From positions 62,001 to 126,000 of the forward strand of contig NZ_RXLP01000002.1 of the NCBI RefSeq assembly GCF_004332295.1: 64,000 bases of DNA, read 5' to 3'. Source of the DNA: Alloscardovia theropitheci (GTDB lineage: Bacteria > Actinomycetota > Actinomycetes > Actinomycetales > Bifidobacteriaceae). This document shows positions 19,561-27,861 of the stretch, one piece after another. Numbering within the stretch: the stretch's first letter is position 1; every line of letters begins with the position of its first letter. Position numbers and translations under genes: made by a program. The notes under the pieces are model-generated. The model made no database searches. It was not told the DNA's origin and was given only the letters and a program-made list of their open reading frames with translations.

Positions 19561-19882
19561 TCAACAACCGATTTTTATCAAACAATCTTTGCCACCGCGC
19601 AGACAGCTCTCTACAATTTCTATGTCGACAGGCTTAGCAAAGAGACGACTCCAAAGGATTCGGTCTTCACCCTGCGTGCAAAAGCATAAACCTTCCCGAC
19701 TGCGAACCAGTTCCTTTGCAAGAGGACAGGAGCAGACTTCCCCAAAAAAGATTCATTTCAATCCCACCATCTACCTCAATGAATTTTGCGGGCGAGTTCT
19801 CATTGAGAAATCTCACATAATCAGCATTAGCCTTATAACAGGTTTCTTCTGCTTTCTGCTTGAGCTGATCAATCATTTCCAT
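19561..19882 (-). pseudogene. Frameshifted small protein downstream of the oxidoreductase
   Basis: From ATG 19882 the frame reads MEMIDQLKQKAEETCYKANA through PAKFIEVDGGIEMNLFWGSL. The coherent continuation lies in another frame after about 19740: CPLAKELVRSREGLCFCTQG, EDRILWSRLFAKPVDIEIVE and ESCLRGGKDCLIKI, ending at TGA 19561. Joined, it would be about 106 aa with a cysteine-rich C-terminus that recalls small metal- or ligand-binding domains. The family is not identified. Confidence 0.5.
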
Positions 19883-19906
19883 TCATTCAATTGCTTTGCT
19901 TCTGTG

Positions 19907-20848
19907 TTATGACTCCATAACGATCAGGCGCTTGCCTCTATTCGGTCCTTGCTCAAAATCAAGTTGTGCTTGTTTCACGGCATCCAGTGTAAACGGATAG
20001 ATTTTGTTAATGTTGATTTTCAGAGAACCCTCCTTAACCATAGCAAAAACCTTTGCCATGTCTTCAGGGGACACCATTCCAATTGTATAATTTGCGTTGA
20101 TGTTGCAAGAGAGGGCCTTTTCCTGATCTGGAATACCATTTGTGGAAGTAAGGAATCCGCCATTCTTAACAATCTGATAGCTTCGGTCAAGCGTATCCTG
20201 CCCTGTCAGGTTAATGACAGCATCTACCTCTTTGACCTTCCGTGTGAAATCCTCTGTCTTATAATCAATCACTTCGTCAGCACCAAGCTCTGTCAGATAT
20301 TCTCTCGAATTACTGCCCGCTGTTGTAATCACATAGGCACCTGCATTCTTTGCAAATTGAATCGCATAGCTTCCGACGCCACCAGCACCGCCATGGATAA
20401 GCACGGTTTGTCCTTTATGAAGCTGCACATTTTTTACTGCTGCCCATGCAGTTGAGACCGCTACGCCAAGTGCACCGACTGCTTTAAGCTCAAGCTCATC
20501 AGGCACTTTATAAAGCAGGGCCATTTCTGGTAAAATAATATATTCTGCCGTAGTTCCGGATAGAGTAATGCCCATAGCATGATCACCGACCTGATAATGC
20601 TGCACACCATCACCAACTGCGGTAACGATTCCCGCAAAATCCTCTCCTGCCATATGCGGCAGAACTGGGCGCATTTCTTTTGGCATGGTTGGGAACGGAC
20701 CGAATTTACGGATTGCAATATCGGGATCATTTACGCTCGTGGATACTATCTTAATCTGAAGTGTACCTGCTGTAGGCGATGGAATTTCTGTGTTTTCCTC
20801 CTTCAATACATCAATATCACCGTATTCATACATAAGAATCTTTTTCAT
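19907..20848 (-). CDS. NADP-dependent quinone oxidoreductase-type MDR enzyme
   Basis: Zinc-free medium-chain dehydrogenase/reductase that would reduce quinones or reactive enones with NADPH in the cytoplasm. The N-terminal GroES-like domain contains PHMAGEDFAGIVTAVGDGV, and the Rossmann domain has TVLIHGGAGGVGSYAIQFAK. The structural zinc cysteines of alcohol dehydrogenases are absent. The start is set at ATG 20848 (MKKILMYEYG) because AGGAG lies 10 bases upstream; the frame extends upstream only to 20869. It gives 313 aa, normal for the family. It is divergent from an HxlR regulator and lies between remnants of a Firmicutes element, so it was probably imported. Confidence 0.9.
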   Translation of the reverse strand: MKKILMYEYGDIDVLKEENTEIPSPTAGTLQIKIVSTSVNDPDIAIRKFGPFPTMPKEMRPVLPHMAGEDFAGIVTAVGDGVQHYQVGDHAMGITLSGTTAEYIILPEMALLYKVPDELELKAVGALGVAVSTAWAAVKNVQLHKGQTVLIHGGAGGVGSYAIQFAKNAGAYVITTAGSNSREYLTELGADEVIDYKTEDFTRKVKEVDAVINLTGQDTLDRSYQIVKNGGFLTSTNGIPDQEKALSCNINANYTIGMVSPEDMAKVFAMVKEGSLKININKIYPFTLDAVKQAQLDFEQGPNRGKRLIVMES

Positions 20849-20953
20849 TTCTGCATTTCTCCTAATCATATTTTTGCGGTATCCATTTTCTATTGTGAGT
20901 ATTGATTGTATCTGATATAGTTCTGTTTTGTAAGTACGATATTTTTTTATAGG

Positions 20954-20973
20954 TACTATCTCTTTTGATAGTA
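20954..20973. promoter_or_regulatory. Probable HxlR operator
   Basis: Perfect inverted repeat TACTATC/GATAGTA with a 6-base spacer, 13 bases before the HxlR start and in the divergent promoter region. HxlR-type dimers bind repeats of this kind. Confidence 0.55.
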
Positions 20974-20985
20974 TGGGAAGATTCT

Positions 20986-21309
20986 ATGAAGGAATTAACA
21001 TTTGATGCTGAAAACTGTCCAATCTCCCGAATCTCAAAAGTGTTGCAGGGAAAATGGTCTATGGTAATTATATATGTTCTTTCTGAGGGCACTTTGCGTT
21101 TCAGTGAAATCCATCATAAATTGCCACATATAACCGAGGTAAATCTTACAAAGGATCTACGAATGCTTGAAGCATATGGTGTAATTCACAGGGAAGTATA
21201 TCCTGTAGTTCCACCAAAGGTAGAATATTCTCTTACAGATATGGGAAAAGACTTTCTTCCCATATTAAACTCTATAACAGATTGGGCTGAAAAATACACA
21301 ACCAAGTAA
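20986..21309 (+). CDS. HxlR-family winged-helix regulator
   Basis: Small transcription factor, probably a redox- or electrophile-sensing repressor of the divergent oxidoreductase. From ATG 20986 it is 107 aa. NCPISRISKVLQGKWSMVII carries the near-N-terminal cysteine and the GKWS signature, then LRFSEIHHKLPHITEVNLTK and LTDMGKDFLPIL cover the recognition and wing region. A TTG at 20965 in the same frame is a less likely start. C10 is the candidate sensing residue, as in YodB-like proteins. Confidence 0.9.
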   Translation: MKELTFDAENCPISRISKVLQGKWSMVIIYVLSEGTLRFSEIHHKLPHITEVNLTKDLRMLEAYGVIHREVYPVVPPKVEYSLTDMGKDFLPILNSITDWAEKYTTK

Positions 21310-21470
21310 TACTTAGCTTAGTATCAAGCCTTATGATCTTGCTTATAAATTTCGATTTGTTGCACAATTAAATGCAAAACCATACCATAAAAGTTGTAAA
21401 CAATTACACTGCAACTTTGGACTATATGAGAAAAGCCTGAACAGTTTTCTGCCCGAACCTCCTCGTTCAA

Positions 21471-21810
21471 CTATAAATCAATTCCGCTTTCACAATCTCT
21501 TCTACCTGTGCCTTGTAAGCGTTCATCCGCCGCACCCATTCCATTTGATTTTCAACTTTCAGTTATTCGTCCACGCCGTTTCGCTCTGCCAGTGACCGCA
21601 CGATCAACTCTATGCGGCTTCCTGCCGCTTCATCAATCTTGGCGTAATACTCAAAGAACTTGTCGGATGGCACCAGCTCATTAAACAGTATCGAGCAGCG
21701 CATTTCCAGATACGCCTTGCGAGTCTGCCGTAGTGTCCGAGGTGCTTGGTCTTGTAGATAATGATGTTCAGGATAAGATAATCGCCGTTCTGGCTGTAAG
21801 TGATATTCAT
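21471..21810 (-). pseudogene. TnpV-like transposon protein remnant
   Basis: ATG 21810 opens MNITYSQNGDYLI, then HLGHYGRL. A frameshift leads to AYLEMRCSILFNELVPSDKF and AAGSRIELIVRSLAERNGVD, a stop, and NQMEWVRRMNAYKAQVEEIV ending in AELIYS. This is the TnpV layout of Firmicutes transposons. The frameshifts and stop make it inactive. With the TnpW relic 3 kb away it brackets the oxidoreductase pair. Confidence 0.65.
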
Positions 21811-22119
21811 GCCATCTGCGCTTCTGTCTTCGGTTTAGGCTGTGTATTCTAAGAGACTTCCCAACCGCGTAATTAATAAGTCTTTTAGAGCATACAATAC
21901 CCTAGACGATTAAGTACTAATAGCAGAAAATGTAGCGTACACAACAATTCAATAAGGAAAACGCATAAGCATATTTCGCTACTCAAAAAAATTAGACGCC
22001 AAGTGCGAATAATTCGCTGACACATGCAAATGGTTTGTCGAAGCACAAGATCAATACCCTTCGCTATAGCAAGCACCGCCTATGAGCGTAGGAGCATCGA
22101 AACCTGCGCTTCTCATACG
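21811..22119. other. Intergenic stretch without a supported gene
   Basis: A 63-codon frame on minus (21885-22076) lacks a ribosome site and any motif. The right boundary of the eroded element probably lies here, near the change in composition around 21850. Confidence 0.4.
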
Positions 22120-22299
22120 CTACTTGTCATCTTGAGTGAGAAGATTTATCCATTCCGCAATTCCACGCGAAATTAGATGAAGCGCTAGCAACAATACAGT
22201 AGCAGCCGCCACCCTATCATTACCGTTAAAATACGTAACTGCAAGAACTGTAGCAGCGATTGCGCACAGAAAACTAACAATACGCAGTGTCAATTTCAT
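22120..22299 (-). CDS. Small two-helix membrane protein, 59 aa
   Basis: Unrecognised. The start is set at the ATG of a TGATG stop-start overlap with the upstream frame (MKLTLRIVSFLCAIAATVLA), giving translational coupling. Two hydrophobic segments, about residues 5-24 and 33-49, predict a hairpin in the membrane, with a short acidic tail ending TQDDK. Coupling to the upstream small protein suggests a paired function. Confidence 0.6.
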   Translation of the reverse strand: MKLTLRIVSFLCAIAATVLAVTYFNGNDRVAAATVLLLALHLISRGIAEWINLLTQDDK

Positions 22300-22679
22300 C
22301 AACCGAAGCATTTCTCGCGTATCTCCGTTATCCCTAAGAATTCGGAAGCCAATTCAGTAATCGCACCTCCTAGTGCCATTATTTTTTCAAAATTAAATGA
22401 GGCTCCAGCCATGATTTGAATTACTCTCCACACTCCTCCAAGTTTACTGACGTGACGCTTAATTTTTAGGATCTTTCCAGCAGCCACGAGGTTACTTCCA
22501 AGGAGAAACCCTACAGCCGCCATACAACCCAAAAAGTCAGCTCTGTCCTGGAAATACGAATGCTTTTCTTGCCAATTTTTAAGAGCTTGATCTCCTTAAA
22601 GCAGTACAGAATCAGAGACACTAGTGTAATAGTTCAAAAGTGTCTTATAGGTAGATATTTCCCTATAACGGCGCATCAT
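22299..22679 (-). pseudogene. Small protein gene interrupted by an in-frame TAA
   Basis: ATG 22679 with AGGAGGG upstream opens MMRRYREISTYKTLLNYYTS and stops at TAA (22596-22598) after 27 codons. The same frame then stays open for 98 further codons to 22299, reading NWQEKHSYFQDRADFLGCMA, VGFLLGSNLVAAGKILKI and ALGGAITELASEFLG. No usable start with a ribosome site opens the second part. One nonsense change in a 126-codon gene is the simplest reading. The second part could still be made by read-through or re-initiation, since AAGGAG follows the stop directly. Family not recognised. Confidence 0.55.
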
Positions 22680-22799
22680 CGTCGCCCTCCTCTTCTCATT
22701 TCGCACTGAGAAAATCCTCACAATAGAAGTATTAAGTATATCGCAAAATACGTATCGAGGAAAACAAAAGAATTTACAAAAATAGACTACACAACAGAG

Positions 22800-22874
22800 G
22801 GTGGCTGACGAGACTTGAACTCGCGACCTCCTGAACCACAATCAGGTGCTACTACCGACTGAGCTACAGCCACC
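22800..22874 (-). tRNA. tRNA-His (GTG)
   Basis: Cloverleaf on minus. The acceptor GGTGGCTG pairs with CAGCCACC and includes the extra 5' G typical of tRNA-His. The D-arm is GCTC/GAGC-like, the anticodon loop TTGTGGT carries GTG, and the T-arm has GTTCAAGTC. CCA is not encoded. Confidence 0.93.
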
Positions 22875-23169
22875 ACGTTTACACTTTCTCAGTGCAACAT
22901 AGGAGAGTTTACATCATTCTTTTCTACGACACGGCGAAGAAAAGAAAAAACTTTTATAAGAAGCGAAAGTAAAACACCAACGAGATTACGAAATGACTCT
23001 GCATTCCTAGGCTATAATTTGTATTAGACGGTCTGTTACAAGGAGATGGCGACGAGGCAAGTTATAGCCAAACCAAAAACTATATCATGAAGAGACTGTT
23101 CAAAGAAAAAACTAATTAATCTGCGTATTTTAGTCTGCATATTTACACAGAAAGTTTCAAGGAGTAATC
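22875..23169 (+). promoter_or_regulatory. Upstream region of the lipoprotein gene, with -10 box at 23012
   Basis: TATAAT at 23012-23017 is a perfect -10, the -35 is weak. A 14-codon frame MATRQVIAKPKTIS begins directly after AAGGAG at about 23040, possibly a leader peptide by chance. Nothing else recognised. Confidence 0.4.
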
Positions 23170-23934
23170 ATGCATTTAAGAGGAAAAATTTCTCGCGTAT
23201 TATTATGCATCCTTGCACTAATAGTGTGCTTTAGTCTATGCTCATGCCGGAAAGTAAATTCCGAAGATTATTCCAAAGCATACAATCTTATCTCTCAAGA
23301 ATTAAAACAAAACCACTTACACGGCACACTTAAAATTACGAATATCCGATGGCAGACGTTAGAAACGCCTGGTTATATAACAGAATTTACCTATACCGAG
23401 AAAACCTATGACGGACAAACTCTTACTTTGGATGCACAATGTCGAATTGAGAAAAATTGGACGGACGTAGATAAGACCTGTCTGCCGCATTACACAGACA
23501 GTTATATGAAACAGAAGTCTGTGAAAGATTATGAAGACAACCTTAAGAAAAATATACAGCAACAACAATTAGGCGTTGAGGTTACAGACGTTAACATCCT
23601 AACCAAAACTGACAGTTACTCAACAGTCAAAGAGATAGCGCGAGAGAATCTACAACAGGGGAAAACTGATTTCGCCGGGTATTTTGAGATACCTTATCAA
23701 ACTCTTTTCGAGAAAAATATCGTCAGTATCAGTATCGATATTACTTCCAACAAGGGGTATGATCAGCTACAAAAAGATGTATACAGCATGGTTGACAAGC
23801 TTGATGCGCATGCTTTGCCAAACGGAGAATACGCTATATATTTCGATGGTAAAGAAAGTGGGAACTCTTCTTTCAGAACGCCTTTCCACGTAAAAGATGG
23901 AAAAGCCCTACTGGATTATGACACAACCGATTAG
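23170..23934 (+). CDS. Hypothetical lipoprotein, 254 aa
   Basis: Unrecognised. A signal with hydrophobic core VLLCILALIVCFSLCSC ends in a lipobox-like LCSC with the acylated cysteine at residue 26. The mature part has two similar-looking alpha/beta sections (TLKITNIRWQTLETPGY and VEVTDVNILTKTDSYSTV), suggesting a duplicated cystatin/NTF2-like fold. That is inference. AAGGAG precedes the ATG by 7 bases. It is a single gene ending at a strong bidirectional terminator. Confidence 0.8.
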   Translation: MHLRGKISRVLLCILALIVCFSLCSCRKVNSEDYSKAYNLISQELKQNHLHGTLKITNIRWQTLETPGYITEFTYTEKTYDGQTLTLDAQCRIEKNWTDVDKTCLPHYTDSYMKQKSVKDYEDNLKKNIQQQQLGVEVTDVNILTKTDSYSTVKEIARENLQQGKTDFAGYFEIPYQTLFEKNIVSISIDITSNKGYDQLQKDVYSMVDKLDAHALPNGEYAIYFDGKESGNSSFRTPFHVKDGKALLDYDTTD

Positions 23935-24016
23935 TTTAAATTACTATTTTATGTGATACATATCATTACATACGTAGTTAATATGCAACATACATGTTTT
24001 CGATGGTAGATATTTT

Positions 24017-24064
24017 AGGGGGTAGATTCCAGCTACATAACTGGCATAGCTGGAATCTTCCCCT
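24017..24064. terminator. Bidirectional terminator
   Basis: AGGGGG-AGATTCCAGCTA pairs with TAGCTGGAATCT-CCCCT across one mismatch, with T-rich or A-rich flanks on both sides. It serves the lipoprotein gene (plus) and the glycosyltransferase (minus). Confidence 0.88.
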
Positions 24065-24069
24065 AAAGT

Positions 24070-25215
24070 TTATATGCCGATAGCTTCACGTTCCATCTCG
24101 ATAAATTTATGTATGGACTGCTTAATGCTGTAAGTCTTGCGAGTATGTTGCGCATACGTTTGCCCCCATTGAGCACGCTGCGAAGGATTATCTATCCAAT
24201 AATCAATTAATGATGCCAATTCACGCGCATCCCCCACTTGAAAAAGGGATTCATTGCATAAAGCAAAGTCTCGCGCAGCACTCAAATGTGCGGAAGCAAT
24301 TACCGGTACTACCCCGACCGCCATTGCCTCTATAACGGAAATCCCTTCTATATCTGCTTTTGAACAGTGAACAAAAAGATTAGCATTGGCAAGAAAGTCT
24401 GGCATTTTTTCGTGTGATACAAACTGAATAGACCATGAGCCGTCATCCAAATTTTGCGAAGCTAGTGCACGAAGTTGCTTTTCGCGTGGGCCAGCTCCAG
24501 CAATTCTTAACTCTATATCATGCTTGTGTTGGCTTAAATTAATAGCACGAATAAGTGTTTCATGAGATTTTTCTTCACTTAAACGGCCTGACGCGACGAT
24601 AACAAAGCGTTTACGTTCTGGAGTTGCCCACCGAGGTTCCTCATCTCGTTCAGCAAATAATGCATCATCATAACCATTGGAAAAAACATGCAGTTTCTGG
24701 TGAAAACCATGTGCGACTAATTGCCCCTCCTCCATATGTGTAGGCACATGGATATGGTCGATTAAATCATAAAACCCCTTCTTCATCCATCGATAGATTC
24801 TCTCAACCATATGCGGCACTAGGCCAAGAAATGGAGCATTTGAAATAATATTTTCCGACTGAACATGAAAGCCAGCAGTAACAGGAACATTATGAGATAG
24901 ACAATATTTCAATGCTGCTCGCCCAAACGGAAAAGGCATATAAATATGAATAGCATCGACCCCGTCAAAAGCACGTTTAAAAAGCTCCTCGTCAGGCTTA
25001 GCGAATACCACTTGATGAGGTCGTGCAAATTCTGAAACAATAGGTATATATTGTTCGCGAGCGCGAAAACGTTTGTCAGGCGCTCCCACGCCGACAAGGC
25101 GTACATGCACTCCTTCTGCTTCAAGTTCTTTAGCAAATTGAGCAGCAGAGTTTGATGTACCGTTGCCCGCATTTCCTAAAGTATCAACGACCAAGGCAAT
25201 TGTAAGAGTATCCAT
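24070..25215 (-). CDS. GT4-family glycosyltransferase
   Basis: GT-B fold retaining glycosyltransferase, probably acting on lipid or cell-envelope acceptors at the membrane face. The N-terminal domain begins TIALVVDTLGNAGNGTSNSA. The C-terminal domain has FVIVASGRLSEEKSHETLI and ADIEGISVIEAMAVGVVPVI, the E-x7-E nucleotide-sugar motif of family 4. 381 aa is typical and no membrane helix is seen. The acceptor is unknown; diacylglycerol or phosphatidylinositol glycosylation are the common roles for this type in actinobacteria. Confidence 0.88.
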   Translation of the reverse strand: MDTLTIALVVDTLGNAGNGTSNSAAQFAKELEAEGVHVRLVGVGAPDKRFRAREQYIPIVSEFARPHQVVFAKPDEELFKRAFDGVDAIHIYMPFPFGRAALKYCLSHNVPVTAGFHVQSENIISNAPFLGLVPHMVERIYRWMKKGFYDLIDHIHVPTHMEEGQLVAHGFHQKLHVFSNGYDDALFAERDEEPRWATPERKRFVIVASGRLSEEKSHETLIRAINLSQHKHDIELRIAGAGPREKQLRALASQNLDDGSWSIQFVSHEKMPDFLANANLFVHCSKADIEGISVIEAMAVGVVPVIASAHLSAARDFALCNESLFQVGDARELASLIDYWIDNPSQRAQWGQTYAQHTRKTYSIKQSIHKFIEMEREAIGI

Positions 25216-25499
25216 ACTTTCATTTTAATAAATTTATATATCAGAAACGCATTCATCATGCTTCACAGTTATCACGTTTCAAGTCGCACTTGGTTGCATA
25301 CTCAAATGTGATCAAGGCTGTAAATATCAAGGTCGTACGATCGAAATTGCAATAGTGGCATAGACCCCAAGCATGCGAGAAGTTCTGGCCGAGGGAACAT
25401 GCTCACGATTCACCCGTAACTCATATCTTGTCGAAGACTGCGGATCAGTCACAACGAGATAAGACTAGATAAAGATTACTTCCTATACACTATAACGCA
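25216..25499. other. Divergent intergenic region, glycosyltransferase/purT
   Basis: 284 bases with stops in all frames. No riboswitch fold or known RNA was recognised. Confidence 0.4.
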
Positions 25500-25528
25500 C
25501 TGTCATAGTACGCTGGGCATGACACAAT
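25500..25528 (+). promoter_or_regulatory. Putative promoter giving a leaderless purT mRNA
   Basis: CTGTCA (25500-25505) and CACAAT (25523-25528) are 17 bp apart. The predicted start of transcription falls on the A of the purT ATG at 25535, and no Shine-Dalgarno sequence lies before that ATG. Confidence 0.45.
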
Positions 25529-25534
25529 AAAAGT

Positions 25535-26863
25535 ATGAGTTCTCACGTATCTTCAGCTATATCCAATGAGTCATCGCAATCAGCAGGTTTCGTGGATTTA
25601 TCAGAATCATCGACCGAATCTCGCATGCTAGGTTCACCATATTCTTCTGACGAATATACAACTCGAGTTATGCTTTTGGGCTCGGGTGAACTCGGAAAAG
25701 AGATTGCGATAGAAGCAATGAGATTAGGCGCTTATGTCATTGCTGTGGATTCCTATGAGCACGCTCCTGCACAGCATATTGCTCACGAGGCTCGCGTCAT
25801 TGATATGAGCGACGAAGAAACATTGACTCATTTAATTGATGAAGTTCACCCAGATATCATTGTCCCAGAAGTTGAAGCGATAGCGACATCCTCCCTTCTT
25901 CATGCAAAACACATAGGATCGCAAGTCGTTCCTAGCGTATCTATCGCCCAAATTTGCATGAATCGAGAGAAATTACGTGTCTTAGCTGCTGAGCAATGTC
26001 ACGTACCTACTACCCCATATCGATTCGCTCAAAGCGAGGAAGAACTTCTTACAGGAGCTCGTGAAGTTGGTTTCCCGTGTATCGTAAAACCTATTTTGTC
26101 CTCTTCTGGTCATGGACAGTCTATTGCCCGCAGCGAGGACGATATCACTCACTCTTGGCGAGTAGCTCAGCAAGATCGTCGCACAGCAAATGACGGACAT
26201 ATATCCCGTGTCATTGTAGAAGCTCTTGCTCCACTCGACTACGAGCTCACTATTTTAACTGTTTCTTCTAGTACGGGAGTGGTGACATGCACTCCTATCG
26301 GGCATGTCCAAAAAGACGGAGACTATCGAGAATCCTGGCAACCAGCTCACGTACCCGATGATATCTTGATGAGATGCCATGATATCGCTCGAACAGTTGT
26401 AGAAACCCTCGTATCCGACGCACAAGAATCTGGTGAAAAAGGATGGGGAGTTTTTGGGGTTGAGCTCTTTGTTCTTACAGATGGACAGGTACTCTTCAAC
26501 GAGGTCTCTCCACGACCGCATGATACCGGTATGGTTACCATGATTTCTCAGGATTTAAGTGAATTTGCACTCCATGCACGAGCGATTTTAGGAATTCCTG
26601 TATATCAAGAATCTGTCTGTCTTCGTCGAAATGATACAGCATATGCGAGCAGAGCAGTCGTTATTGAAGGCAACGGCGAAGTAATATTCTCACATCTGTC
26701 CTCTACGCTTGCATCCCCTCACACTGATATACGACTTTTTGGGAAACCGGAAGTTCACGGACACCGAAGAATGGCTGTTTTACTTGGAGCTGCTAACGAT
26801 ATCAATCATGCACGCGCACTCACCGAAAATATGATTCGAGATATGCGTTTCACAGTTCGATAA
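25535..26863 (+). CDS. purT: Formate-dependent GAR transformylase
   Basis: ATP-grasp enzyme converting GAR, formate and ATP to formyl-GAR, step three of purine synthesis, replacing folate-dependent PurN. After a Ser-rich 40-residue N-terminal extension, VMLLGSGELGKEIAIEAMRL is the first nucleotide-fold domain. GFPCIVKPILSSSGHGQS is the ATP-grasp loop, and NEVSPRPHDTGMVTMISQ is the PurT/PurK-type metal site. Without the extension the length matches the usual 390-400 aa. No ribosome site precedes the ATG. An internal ATG near residue 31 is possible, but the upstream frame is open. Confidence 0.93.
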   Translation: MSSHVSSAISNESSQSAGFVDLSESSTESRMLGSPYSSDEYTTRVMLLGSGELGKEIAIEAMRLGAYVIAVDSYEHAPAQHIAHEARVIDMSDEETLTHLIDEVHPDIIVPEVEAIATSSLLHAKHIGSQVVPSVSIAQICMNREKLRVLAAEQCHVPTTPYRFAQSEEELLTGAREVGFPCIVKPILSSSGHGQSIARSEDDITHSWRVAQQDRRTANDGHISRVIVEALAPLDYELTILTVSSSTGVVTCTPIGHVQKDGDYRESWQPAHVPDDILMRCHDIARTVVETLVSDAQESGEKGWGVFGVELFVLTDGQVLFNEVSPRPHDTGMVTMISQDLSEFALHARAILGIPVYQESVCLRRNDTAYASRAVVIEGNGEVIFSHLSSTLASPHTDIRLFGKPEVHGHRRMAVLLGAANDINHARALTENMIRDMRFTVR

Positions 26864-26959
26864 TTTACCCAATTTTCATGTCGTTTTGTAGCAACCACTT
26901 GCTACGGTAAAAGTATTACAGCGCACTATTGCACTTGCATTCGCAAAGAAAGGCCAGCC

Positions 26960-27709
26960 ATGGAAAAGCGCGAAAAGCTCTATGAAGGCAAAGCAAAGAA
27001 ATTATACGCGACTGATAATCCAGATATCCTCTGGGTTGAATATATGAACCAAGCCACCGCTGGTAATGGTGCAAAGAAAGAACAAATTGAGGGTAAGGGC
27101 CGTCTCAATAATCGCATTACTTCGGTTATTTTTAATGAACTGCATTACCGTGGAATTTCGAGCCATTTTGTGAAGCAAATTAGCGAGACTGAGCAGCTCA
27201 ATCGTCACCTGACTATGTTCCCGCTCGAAATTATTTGCCGCAATATCGCTGCTGGTTCTTTTGCTAAGCGTTACGGTATTGAAGAAGGAACCGTTCTCAG
27301 TCGTCCTGTCGTAGAGTTCTGCTTGAAAGATGATGCTCTGGGTGATCCATTCATTAATTCTGACGATTTGATTGCGCTGAATATCGCTACATCCGATCAG
27401 CTTGATTTGATTCGTGCGAAAGCTCGTGAAATCAATCACGCATTAACTGCAATGTTTGCCGATATTGATGTAACTCTCGTTGATTTCAAGATTGAAATGG
27501 GAACTACAGCTGACGGTACTATCATGCTTGCGGACGAGGTTACCCCTGATACATGCCGTTTGTGGGATAAAGCGAAGACCAGCGCTGACCATATCGAGCA
27601 TCTTGATAAGGATCTCTTCCGTCGCGATTTGGGAAGCATTATTCCTGCTTATGAGGAAATTCTTGCACGCTTGGAAAAGCTGAACGCTTCTCATACACTT
27701 ACTGATTAA
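26960..27709 (+). CDS. purC: SAICAR synthase
   Basis: Joins CAIR with aspartate using ATP, step seven of purine synthesis. [20 protein letters not shown] at the start, [17 protein letters not shown] in the middle and LVDFKIEMG plus [12 protein letters not shown] later are PurC motifs. 249 aa is standard. It follows purT by 96 bases and ends at a hairpin before purL. Confidence 0.97.
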   Translation: MEKREKLYEGKAKKLYATDNPDILWVEYMNQATAGNGAKKEQIEGKGRLNNRITSVIFNELHYRGISSHFVKQISETEQLNRHLTMFPLEIICRNIAAGSFAKRYGIEEGTVLSRPVVEFCLKDDALGDPFINSDDLIALNIATSDQLDLIRAKAREINHALTAMFADIDVTLVDFKIEMGTTADGTIMLADEVTPDTCRLWDKAKTSADHIEHLDKDLFRRDLGSIIPAYEEILARLEKLNASHTLTD

Positions 27710-27714
27710 TACTT

Positions 27715-27740
27715 TATGCCGGCACTCTTATGCCGGCATA
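27715..27740 (+). terminator. Hairpin between purC and purL
   Basis: Perfect 10-bp stem TATGCCGGCA/TGCCGGCATA, 6-base loop, then TTTCATCTTT. It lies 5 bases after the purC stop, so it probably ends or attenuates purTC transcripts. Confidence 0.75.
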
Positions 27741-27861
27741 TTTCATCTTTATAACTTAAAACTTCAAAACTAAATAATTAATAAATAATAAATAAATACT
27801 GCCCGCAACACTTAGTACATTCTCAACTATTATTCAACATCTAACGATTCGAAGGACTAGC

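Noticed and set aside
21885-22076. 63-codon hydrophobic frame on minus
   Set aside because: No ribosome site, atypical composition, located at the decayed element's edge.
22800-22874. tRNA-His as integration site of the decayed element
   Set aside because: No second copy of the tRNA 3' end was seen on the element side, and about 1 kb of unrelated small genes lies between.
25216-26960. Purine riboswitch before purT or purC
   Set aside because: No conserved aptamer core or matched P1-P3 helices could be found by eye, and purT seems to have no leader.
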